Shown one piece after another: positions 43,012 through 49,866 of a stretch of 49,866 nucleotides of DNA. The first letter of the stretch is position 1. Every line of letters starts with the position of its first letter. This stretch comes from Bacteroidales bacterium (GTDB lineage Bacteria > Bacteroidota > Bacteroidia > Bacteroidales > PXBB01). The notes under the pieces were generated by a model. It was not told where the DNA came from, ran no database searches, and saw only the letters and a list, made by a program, of their open reading frames with translations. A program made the position numbers and the translations under genes. Where the stretch lies: assembly GCA_028698995.1 (NCBI GenBank), contig JAQVVM010000033.1:1-49866 (forward strand), in the 5' to 3' direction.

Positions 43012-45567
43012 TTATATCAGTGGCAAACGGTATTGTCTTTTCTTATTAAAATCATATTTGGCAGTTGCAACAGCAGCAGCGGTAGGTATCAAGCCGATTT
43101 CACCTATGCCTTTTGCACCATAAGGCCCAACCGGATCAGCTTTCTCTATACCAATGACTTTAATATCGGGCATGTCTTTAGCTCGAAGAATTTTGCAGTC
43201 TTTTAGTTTATCACTCACAAGGTAACCATCCTTCATTGGCAAATTCTCTGAAAGGGCATAGCCTAATCCCATGTGTATGGCCCCTTCAATCTGACCTTCA
43301 AAGAGAACAGGATTCATTATCCTGCCGGCGTCATGTGCAGCATATACTGTTTTTATACTTCCATTTTCATCCAACTCGACCATCTGAGCTGCATAACCAT
43401 AAGCATAATGTGTAATGTTTTCCTTGCCTTCCGGAGTTTTACCCGGTTTTGTTGTCCAATCACATATCCAGTGTCCTTTGTATTGTCTGCCTTTAAGCTC
43501 TTTAAGCGTACAGGTTTGTAAATCCTTTTTTAACAACTTACATGCATCAATAATGGCGTGACAGAGTAGGGTAGTCGCTCTTGAAGAAGTGGTCATACCT
43601 GTTTCGATATTTGCTTTTGTGTCAATGAAAACATCAACATTCTCAGGATTAATACCTGTTTCCTCACACAGAGCCTGTATGGCCATATTATTAACTCCTT
43701 GCCCCATTTCTGTCCAGCCATGCCAGATATTAACTTTTTCATTGTCCTCAATACTTATTAAGACATCGCTGAAATCGGCCATGCCATTGCCAACACCACA
43801 GTTTTTTATAGCACAGGCCAAACCTTTGTATTTGGCTTTTTCGTAATAAGGTTTCAAGGCTAAAAGACATTCTTTGATGGCAACACCCCCCTTCAGCACC
43901 TGACCGGTTGCTGTTGAAAGTCCTGCTTCAAGAGCATTGTTGTAACGTATTTGCCAGCGGTCGAAATTTCCTTTTTCGCATAGCTCATCTACCAAAGTTT
44001 CAAGGGCAAAAGCCACCTGATTGGCACCAAAGCCACGCATGGCACCGGCCGGAACATTATTAGTGTAAATTGTTCGGGCTTCCAGATCAATGACAGGGAC
44101 AAAATAACCACCGGTAGCATGACCTGCAACCCTTTCCATGACCTTAGTCCCAACAGAAGCATAGGCTCCGGTGTCGCCAAAAGCACTCAGTTTCATTACT
44201 GAAAATTTTCCTTTTTCATCACATGCCAGGGTCATATCCATAATTACCGGATGTCTTTTGGGGTGCATGCGTATGGATTCCTGACGTGAAAGTGCCAGTT
44301 TAACAGGTCTTTTCAAAAGCCAGGCATACAAAGAAACATGACCTTGCACACTCAAATCTTCTTTACCTCCGAAACCACCCCCGTTAGGGACTAATACAAC
44401 ATTGACCTTTTCTTCCGGAATACCAAGCAGGACTGCTATCTGTCGCCTGTCAACATAAATACCCTGTCCCTGACTAAGTAACTTGAGACCGTCTTCATGA
44501 TGCGGCATGGCTATAGCGGCTTCCACTTCAAGGAAAGCATGTTCAATTCTTTGGGTGTGGAAAGTACCTGAAGCAATATATATCGATTCTTTCAGTGCTT
44601 TTTCATAATCTCCTAACTTAAGTTTGCAATTTTCCAACTCGTTGCTGTTGCCATGTAAAATAGGACTTTCCGGCTCTAAAGCTTTAAAGACATCGGTTAC
44701 AGGTTCCAGAATTTCATAATCTACTTTTATAAGGTTTGCAGCCTTTCTTGCAATACTCCTTGTTTTTGCTACAACGCCTGCTATCACATCACCGATGTAG
44801 TTCGTGATTGCTCCTTTAGCTATCATTAAAGGCCAGTCCTGCTGGATTAGACCTATGTTGATCCTACCGGGCACATCTCCGGCTGTAAAAATTCGTACAA
44901 CGCCTTCAAGTTTTTCAGCTTCTGAAGTGTCAATTTTTAATACTCTGGCGCGTGGATGTTTGCTAAAATGTAAAGCAGCGTGAAGCATGCCTTCCATAAA
45001 AATATCATTGACAAATGGCCTCTCACCAATAGCAGTTTCATAAGCCAGGTATTTGCCAAGTGCATTACCTACTTTACCATCAGTTTTGGGAATTTCAATT
45101 TTTTTATGTTCATAAAGTGATTTTGCCGCCAACTCAATGGCATCAATGATTTTAACATAACCTGTGCACCTGCATAAATTCAGTGTCAGTGCTTTTTTTA
45201 TCTCATCTCTGGTGGGTTGTGGTTTATTCTGAAGCAGGATTTTAGTACGCATTAGAAATCCGGGTGTGCAAAACCCGCATTGTACAGCTCCTTTTACCAC
45301 AAAAGCCTGACCGAGAATTTTCTTTACATCCTCCGGAAACCCTTCCAGAGTTGTAATAACAGCATCATCCAGTTTGTCCATTGTGGTGTTGCAGGATAAT
45401 TTGGCCTGTCCGTTAATTTCTACCATACAAGCGCCGCAGGTAGCCTCTCCTGAACAACCATCCTTGGCAGCAGTAAGGTGTTTCTCTTCTCTTAAATACT
45501 CAAGCAATGTTATGCCAGTATCTCCGTCGTACTTTATTGTATCACCATTAAGGGTAAAATTTATCAT
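43012..45567 (-). CDS. Molybdenum hydroxylase, 2Fe-2S/Mo fusion (xanthine dehydrogenase/aldehyde oxidoreductase type)
   Basis: 851 residues. N-terminal plant-type 2Fe-2S domain: Cys38, 44, 47 and 59 (GCSGEATCGACMV; the first gap is five residues, one more than usual). Second 2Fe-2S domain: Cys97, 100, 132, 134 (QCGFCTPGF, LCRCTGY). Then the molybdopterin domains (about 165-851): GGGFGGKEDLS, AGAMRGFGANQVAFALE, ETGMTTSSRATT and the catalytic Glu823 in GAKGIGEIGLIP. There is no FAD domain, as in aldehyde oxidoreductase Mop and the selenium-dependent xanthine dehydrogenase family (TIGR03311), whose length it matches. Substrate could be xanthine, a related purine or an aldehyde. No partner or cofactor genes adjoin it. 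Confidence 0.88.
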   Translation of the reverse strand: MINFTLNGDTIKYDGDTGITLLEYLREEKHLTAAKDGCSGEATCGACMVEINGQAKLSCNTTMDKLDDAVITTLEGFPEDVKKILGQAFVVKGAVQCGFCTPGFLMRTKILLQNKPQPTRDEIKKALTLNLCRCTGYVKIIDAIELAAKSLYEHKKIEIPKTDGKVGNALGKYLAYETAIGERPFVNDIFMEGMLHAALHFSKHPRARVLKIDTSEAEKLEGVVRIFTAGDVPGRINIGLIQQDWPLMIAKGAITNYIGDVIAGVVAKTRSIARKAANLIKVDYEILEPVTDVFKALEPESPILHGNSNELENCKLKLGDYEKALKESIYIASGTFHTQRIEHAFLEVEAAIAMPHHEDGLKLLSQGQGIYVDRRQIAVLLGIPEEKVNVVLVPNGGGFGGKEDLSVQGHVSLYAWLLKRPVKLALSRQESIRMHPKRHPVIMDMTLACDEKGKFSVMKLSAFGDTGAYASVGTKVMERVAGHATGGYFVPVIDLEARTIYTNNVPAGAMRGFGANQVAFALETLVDELCEKGNFDRWQIRYNNALEAGLSTATGQVLKGGVAIKECLLALKPYYEKAKYKGLACAIKNCGVGNGMADFSDVLISIEDNEKVNIWHGWTEMGQGVNNMAIQALCEETGINPENVDVFIDTKANIETGMTTSSRATTLLCHAIIDACKLLKKDLQTCTLKELKGRQYKGHWICDWTTKPGKTPEGKENITHYAYGYAAQMVELDENGSIKTVYAAHDAGRIMNPVLFEGQIEGAIHMGLGYALSENLPMKDGYLVSDKLKDCKILRAKDMPDIKVIGIEKADPVGPYGAKGIGEIGLIPTAAAVATAKYDFNKKRQYRLPLI

Positions 45568-45860
45568 AATTACGGTTTTAAATTTTTGAAGACTAAAATT
45601 ACTATTTTTTTGAATAGAGGTTCTGATTTATTTGATTTTTTCTAACACATTTTGAAGGATATATACTTCAATTTTCTCCTTTTACATGGCTGAAGGTAAA
45701 GAAAGTATGTAATGAAATTTTATTCTCATAATTTAAAGATAAAATCAATATATCTGTTTGTAAGAAATACAATTTAAAATATATTTGAGATGGATGTTTT
45801 AATAAAAATCCCACAAAATATTAAAATCTTATCATATATTTGTATTAAAAAAGAGATCCC
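45568..45860. other. Divergent AT-rich gap
   Basis: 293 nt between the molybdenum hydroxylase and the right-hand accessory genes. Apart from a plus-strand -7 candidate at 45835-45842, I see no hairpin, repeat or gene. It may mark the left boundary of the accessory island. Confidence 0.5.
45835..45842 (+). promoter_or_regulatory. Candidate -7 element for the 45861 gene
   Basis: TATATTTG, 18 nt before ATG 45861. Confidence 0.5.
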
Positions 45861-46226
45861 ATGTCACATCAACAAGAACTCAACCTAGAGCTTATAAGTC
45901 TTGCCCGACATAATAACCTTAAGGGTGATGAAATTTCCGAAGACTTGAAAAACAACCAACACCTATGGGTAAGTGCCTATGGTTTCTTTTCTGGAGATGA
46001 GGGCATACGTCATTTAATTCCATTGCGGGATATGACACGTTATTGGCACATTGATTCTTTGGCCATTACTTGTAAAAAGGAGCACAAAGAAGCTCTGAAA
46101 GCCATTATTAAGAAGTGGAACCCGAGCGAAATCTATGAGCATAAAGACAGAGAAGAAGGTTTTTATGTAAAAGAATATCTACAATTAAACGGGTCGGACA
46201 TTTTAATGGAAGTATGGTGGGATTAA
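45861..46226 (+). CDS. Unrecognised small protein
   Basis: 121 residues, soluble, mixed charge. Landmarks are ELNLELISLARHNNLKGDEI, HLWVSAYGFFSGDEGIRHL, KKEHKEALKAIIKKWNPSE and the tail GSDILMEVWWD. No family assigned. It ends 22 nt before the next gene, which is also of unknown function; both have many aromatic residues and look like one transcription unit. Confidence 0.6.
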   Translation: MSHQQELNLELISLARHNNLKGDEISEDLKNNQHLWVSAYGFFSGDEGIRHLIPLRDMTRYWHIDSLAITCKKEHKEALKAIIKKWNPSEIYEHKDREEGFYVKEYLQLNGSDILMEVWWD

Positions 46227-46248
46227 TAATAATTAATTTTTTTTAATT

Positions 46249-47223
46249 ATGGGCTGGGATATTGAAACCATAGGGAAACACAATCTTGACACAAGTTCTG
46301 TAGAAGCTGTTGCAAAGCAATTGAGTAAGGCATGGGGGGTCAATATTAGGTATGGGTATTTTAGACGCTTCTGTATAGAAAGAACTCCCTTAAAAATTAT
46401 TGAAGGCGATTGGAATTTTATTTGTTTAGGGGAAATAAAATGTAAAACTTCGGATGCTTTATACACTCTTACTGATGACAACTATTCAATTCGGGATATT
46501 CTTAATCAAATAAACCATGACTTGACTTGTGTAAACTGGGGAAGAAGAGCGAAGCAATCTTTTATTAAAAACATGACATCAGTGGATTTCTTTGAACTTA
46601 ATATTTTTGGGATGCATGATTATGCTGAAAAATATCCCGAAGTCAATTTTGTAACATTCTCACTAATATTCAAGGAGTCCATTTTGATTAGTTTATATCA
46701 TGACCCATTTCGTTGGGTAGGATTTATTTATAATTTTCAAGAAGATTGTATAGATTGCGATTTTAAAAGCCTAAATGAATTCCGCTGGTATTTACAGCAT
46801 TTTTTTAGTGCAGTAGGGGTTTCAAGTATAATTTATTTCCCCGACCAAGGACCTGCACAATTAATACTTGATGAATTGCATAGATCATGGGCAGAGATTG
46901 AAGAATATATTATGAATGGACGTTACTACGATGATTCATGTAACGTAGAAGAACGAAAAAGACGTGATTTAAGACGCATTATTGATATTCCTTCTTTTAT
47001 AAAAAGCAAAAAACCAGAATATTCCGAATATAGAAGCAATATTTTTACTGATGATTTTTCGGATATTATCAAAAACTATAAACCCCAACCCAAGGAGCGG
47101 AAACCTGAACCTGAACCGGATTACCCCTATAAATTTCGCAATGGCATAGAAGAACTCAATTGGCTTTATTACGGCATAGCGCCAAGCGAAGATGGTGATG
47201 AATTTAGTTTTTTAGAGGATTGA
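46249..47223 (+). CDS. Unrecognised protein, possible partner of the preceding gene
   Basis: 324 residues, soluble. The N-terminus is MGWDIETIGKHNLDTSSVEA, the centre has FVTFSLIFKESILISLYHDP and FQEDCIDCDFKSLNEFRWYL, and the C-terminal region is proline- and glutamate-rich (YKPQPKERKPEPEPDYPYKF) before a final acidic stretch (SEDGDEFSFLED). No motif assigns a function. Its 3' end overlaps the convergent DUF4325 gene by 20 nt. Confidence 0.65.
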   Translation: MGWDIETIGKHNLDTSSVEAVAKQLSKAWGVNIRYGYFRRFCIERTPLKIIEGDWNFICLGEIKCKTSDALYTLTDDNYSIRDILNQINHDLTCVNWGRRAKQSFIKNMTSVDFFELNIFGMHDYAEKYPEVNFVTFSLIFKESILISLYHDPFRWVGFIYNFQEDCIDCDFKSLNEFRWYLQHFFSAVGVSSIIYFPDQGPAQLILDELHRSWAEIEEYIMNGRYYDDSCNVEERKRRDLRRIIDIPSFIKSKKPEYSEYRSNIFTDDFSDIIKNYKPQPKERKPEPEPDYPYKFRNGIEELNWLYYGIAPSEDGDEFSFLED

Positions 47224-47575
47224 ATGCGAAATAAACTTTCGCATTATTAATAACCTTCTGAAAGAACCCCACATCTTCAGGTAGTACATTTTGAAGTTCA
47301 ATTTTTTCTTGCAACTCATTGCTTGCATACTTGCTGTACAATTGGCCAATAGCCGCATTCAGAAAAGCAGGTGTGATAACCTCAATGTTTGTGAAATCAA
47401 TTTTTACTTTTAGACCTAAAGACAGAATTTTGTCAATTTTATTAAAAACAAGTTGTCCGCTTTGTTGGGTAACGGCAATGTTTGAGTCCGTTTCGTTGAA
47501 GATATTAATGCTTTTTGCTTGGGGCATGGGATTAAGCTGTTTTGATGAATCTATTGATTGATGTAATTCATTCAT
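47204..47575 (-). CDS. DUF4325 / STAS-like domain protein
   Basis: 123 residues. The core SLGLKVKIDFTNIEVITPAFLNAAIGQLY and LQEKIELQNVLPEDVGFFQKVINNA matches the STAS-like DUF4325 fold, in which a strand ending in Asp-Phe precedes a helix with a buried small residue. Such domains are often found with GHKL-type ATPases; none is adjacent here. An N-terminal extension of about 30 residues is polar. Convergent with the 46249 gene (20-nt overlap) and divergent from the ATPase gene. Confidence 0.72.
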   Translation of the reverse strand: MNELHQSIDSSKQLNPMPQAKSINIFNETDSNIAVTQQSGQLVFNKIDKILSLGLKVKIDFTNIEVITPAFLNAAIGQLYSKYASNELQEKIELQNVLPEDVGFFQKVINNAKVYFAFNPLKN

Positions 47576-47586
47576 ATTTTATAAAG

Positions 47587-47594
47587 CAAAAATA
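47587..47594 (-). promoter_or_regulatory. Candidate -7 element for the DUF4325 gene
   Basis: TATTTTTG on the minus strand, 11 nt before ATG 47575. Confidence 0.4.
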
Positions 47595-47625
47595 AATATA
47601 TTTTTCAAAAAAAAACACAATTTTC

Positions 47626-47654
47626 TTGTTGTTGTGAAATTTTCACTACATTTG
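47626..47654 (+). promoter_or_regulatory. Promoter candidate for the ATPase/RloB operon
   Basis: TTG at 47626-47628 and TACATTTG at 47647-47654 are 18 nt apart. The -7 element lies 18 nt before ATG 47673, which supports that start over the GTG at 47634, because the GTG would fall inside the promoter. Confidence 0.6.
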
Positions 47655-47672
47655 CAATATAAAACATTTATT

Positions 47673-49043
47673 ATGCTAATTAGATTTTCAGTTGAAAACT
47701 TTCTGTCTTTCAATGAGAGACAGCGTTTTTCGATGTTACCAGGGAAAAGTTTATTAAAGCCAGAGCATAAAACCGAAAAAATTAATGGGGTTTCTGTTAT
47801 GAAAACCAGTGTTCTTTTTGGGGCAAATGCTTCTGGAAAATCAAATTTGATAAAGGCAATTGATTTTGGAAAGAAACTAGTACTTAGAGGTGTAAGACCC
47901 GATAAATCAATAGATTATCAAAAGTTTAGGTTGGACAAAAAAAACTTTGCAAATGATTCGAGAATTGAGTATGAGATTCAGCACAGAGGGAAAAACTATG
48001 CTTATGGATTTACATTCAATAACGAAGCGATTATAGAGGAATGGCTTTACGAGATTGGCAGGACGAAAGAAATCAAGATTTTTGAAAGAAACTCGGATAG
48101 AAAAGAAAGCTTTGATTTGCAATATATTCTGAAGAAGTTAAAGAAAGAAGAAGAAAAACAGTTTTTGAGATTTATTGCAAAAGGAACTCCCGGCAATCAA
48201 CTGTTTTTAACTGAGGTAAGAACTAGAAAAGTCAAAGAAAATGTATCAAAGATTGACGATTTATTAAATGTAATTGACTGGTTTCAAAACTCTTTAAAGG
48301 TAATTTTTCCAGACGATAAATATAAAGAAGGTTTAAAATTTGAATTAAAACAAGACGAGGAGCTTCTTGCATTATTCCAAGAGTTTCTTTCTTATTTTGA
48401 CACAGGGGTAGATGGTGTTTGTTTAGAAAAAGTTAAAGCAGAAACTATCGAAATTCCAAGGTCTATATTAGAAAAGATAAGAGAAGATTTGTTGAGTAAA
48501 AACTCAGAAAATGTTAGAGCGTCAATTCTATCAAGTAGGAACACAACCTACTTTTTGTCGGTAAAAGAAAACGATATTATTTATGAGAAGTTTATGACAA
48601 AACACAAAGTCAAAAACAGTAATTCATTCGAAAAATTTGACACAAGCGATGAGTCAGACGGTACAAATAGGATTATGGATTTTATACCACTATTAATGGA
48701 CTTGCTGAACGGGGATAATGTTTTCATTATTGATGAAATGGAAAGAAGCTTACATCCAAATTTGATTTACGATTTGCTGGATTTATTTTTGTCAAAAGCT
48801 AAGAATGTAAACAGCCAGTTAATACTGGCTAGCCACGAATCTTCATTATTGACTCAAAAACTATTGAGAAAAGATGAAGTTTGGTTTGTTGTGAAAAATA
48901 ATGAAGGTGCTTCGTATTTACATTCTTTAGAAGAATATAAAGTGAGGTTTGATAAAGAAATACGCAAAAACTATCTTTTAGGAAGGTTTAAAGCGATACC
49001 GCGTATAGGCGATAGAAATAAACTCAATGCTATTAACAATTAG
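47673..49043 (+). CDS. AAA/ABC-type ATPase of a RloA/AbiLi-like defence module
   Basis: 456 residues starting LIRFSVENFLSFNERQ, the usual opening of AAA_15/AAA_21 (OLD/RecF-like) ATPases. Walker A is GANASGKSNLIKA (residues 50-62), Walker B VFIIDEMERSLHP, and the following histidine lies in LASHESSLL. An inserted helical region with KKLKKEEEKQFLRFI separates the two lobes. In phage-defence operons this ATPase accompanies a RloB-type protein, and the pair resembles AbiL of Lactococcus. The ATPase would sense infection and regulate or load the partner. RloB follows 12 nt later. Confidence 0.85.
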   Translation: MLIRFSVENFLSFNERQRFSMLPGKSLLKPEHKTEKINGVSVMKTSVLFGANASGKSNLIKAIDFGKKLVLRGVRPDKSIDYQKFRLDKKNFANDSRIEYEIQHRGKNYAYGFTFNNEAIIEEWLYEIGRTKEIKIFERNSDRKESFDLQYILKKLKKEEEKQFLRFIAKGTPGNQLFLTEVRTRKVKENVSKIDDLLNVIDWFQNSLKVIFPDDKYKEGLKFELKQDEELLALFQEFLSYFDTGVDGVCLEKVKAETIEIPRSILEKIREDLLSKNSENVRASILSSRNTTYFLSVKENDIIYEKFMTKHKVKNSNSFEKFDTSDESDGTNRIMDFIPLLMDLLNGDNVFIIDEMERSLHPNLIYDLLDLFLSKAKNVNSQLILASHESSLLTQKLLRKDEVWFVVKNNEGASYLHSLEEYKVRFDKEIRKNYLLGRFKAIPRIGDRNKLNAINN

Positions 49044-49055
49044 TTTGTACTGATT

Positions 49056-49715
49056 ATGCCACGCGAAAGACAAGAACTTTTCAGGGAAAGCAATGTAAAA
49101 GAAAAGGAGAAAATTTTTATTTTAGCCTTTGAAGGTAATGATACAGAGCGTATTTATTTTGAAGCATTTAAAAATTCTGATGCATTTTGTGAGGAACTTG
49201 TTTTTTTACATCTTTTAACCAGACCAAAAGGAGATACCAAAAGTGCTCCTATACACGTTTTTAATAAGCTAAAGAAAGAAGCTAAAGATGTATATAGCCT
49301 TGATAAAAATGATGAACTTTGGATGATTATTGATAAAGACAGATGGAAGAATATACCAGAAATCATAGAGATATGTAAAAATACGGGCAATATGTTTGTG
49401 GCTGTAAGTAATCCATGCTTTGAATTTTGGCTTTTGCTTCATATTAAAAAGATTGATGATTATACTCCTGCTGAGTTAAACGCCATTTATAAAAACAAAA
49501 AAGTTACAAGTAAGAAAAATTATATAGAAACAAAAATTTCCGAGATACTTGGAACCTACAATAAATCAAACCCCAAACCTGAGCGTTTTTTACCAACAAT
49601 TAATTTGGCTGTTTGTCAGGCTAAGAAATTAGATAAACAACATGAGGAATACCCTACAACTCTCGGATCTCATATTTACAAGATAATTGAAAAAATTTCA
49701 AAAGAGAAATATTAA
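49056..49715 (+). CDS. RloB-family protein (AbiLii-like, TOPRIM-like)
   Basis: 219 residues. The N-terminal block ILAFEGNDTERIYFEAFK has Glu26 and Thr30-Glu31, a central block LWMIIDKDRW has Asp93-x-Asp95, and NPCFEFWLLLH holds Glu123. These acidic residues are spaced as in TOPRIM-like nuclease folds of the RloB family, predicting metal-dependent nucleic-acid cleavage (inference). Together with the upstream ATPase it would form a two-gene abortive-infection system. The last 60 residues are lysine-rich and helical. Confidence 0.85.
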   Translation: MPRERQELFRESNVKEKEKIFILAFEGNDTERIYFEAFKNSDAFCEELVFLHLLTRPKGDTKSAPIHVFNKLKKEAKDVYSLDKNDELWMIIDKDRWKNIPEIIEICKNTGNMFVAVSNPCFEFWLLLHIKKIDDYTPAELNAIYKNKKVTSKKNYIETKISEILGTYNKSNPKPERFLPTINLAVCQAKKLDKQHEEYPTTLGSHIYKIIEKISKEKY

Positions 49716-49789
49716 TAGTGAGTTAATGGGAAGTTTTGCTAAGTGGGCTATTTCGACAAAGCCTTAAACCCCTGCAATTCTGTAACTCT

Positions 49790-49866
49790 TTACTGAGTCT
49801 TTGTTTTTTCAATAGTGGCTTTAGTAAGAACTGTTTTGTTGAATTTATGGGCATCTACGGCCATCT
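49790..49866 (-). CDS. C-terminal fragment of an unidentified gene (runs off right edge)
   Basis: A minus-strand frame enters at the right edge and ends at TAA 49790-49792, giving MAVDAHKFNKTVLTKATIEK plus TKTQ. Only the last 24 codons are visible, too few to identify the family or to be sure that it is coding. The 74 nt between it and rloB show no terminator. Confidence 0.3.
   Translation of the reverse strand, partial: MAVDAHKFNKTVLTKATIEKTKTQ

Overview
The window is a low-GC chromosomal segment of a member of the Bacteroidota, probably an anaerobic or microaerophilic environmental lineage. Four things point there. Several secreted proteins end in type IX secretion (T9SS) sorting domains with a YPNP motif. 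There is a TonB-dependent receptor with an N-terminal carboxypeptidase-regulatory domain. There is a lipoprotein with a Fibrobacter major paralogous domain. TAnnTTTG-type -7 promoter elements stand in front of many genes. Rubrerythrin and a flavin-reductase/rubredoxin fusion suggest anaerobic-type oxygen detoxification. No rRNA, tRNA or CRISPR array was seen.

Layout. 1-80: start of an IS4-like transposase running off the left edge. 87-4057: two secreted surface proteins on the minus strand, a parallel beta-helix/FN3 protein broken by one in-frame TAA and a 13-repeat BNR-like T9SS protein. 4373-6429: YigZ/IMPACT protein and alkaline phosphatase. 6477-9648 (minus): TonB-dependent receptor and a small companion. 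9795-13416 (minus): rubrerythrin, flavin reductase-rubredoxin, dapA, a DUF6913-like gene, folP. 13508-22056 (plus): a divergent cyanophycin-synthetase-like ligase, an alpha-helical repeat protein, a FISUMP lipoprotein, an FMN split-barrel protein, a methyltransferase, an EamA transporter and a dicarboxylate symporter.

22093-27853 (minus): five closely spaced genes for exported proteins (BNR-like, GH16 glucanase, zinc metalloprotease, a T9SS protein, an S74-chaperone protein), apparently one secretion-dedicated operon. 28105-35260 (plus): two FKBP isomerases, purL, nth, an M48 lipoprotein peptidase, a saccharopine-dehydrogenase-like enzyme and a small membrane protein. 35261-36612 holds no convincing gene; it is a mosaic of palindromes, two 292-nt direct repeats, a long hairpin and a duplicated tail of the preceding gene.

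36613-45567: an outer-membrane protein, a LOG-family protein, a grpE-dnaJ-ABC exporter operon, another barrel protein and a FAD-less molybdenum hydroxylase. 45861-49715 looks like an accessory island: two unrecognised genes, a DUF4325 protein and an AAA ATPase/RloB pair resembling AbiL-type abortive-infection systems. The right edge carries the C-terminus of an unidentified minus-strand gene.

The places most worth a second look are the structured repeat region, the S74 domain lying before a T9SS signal, the altered P-loop of the cyanophycin-synthetase homologue, and the right-hand island.
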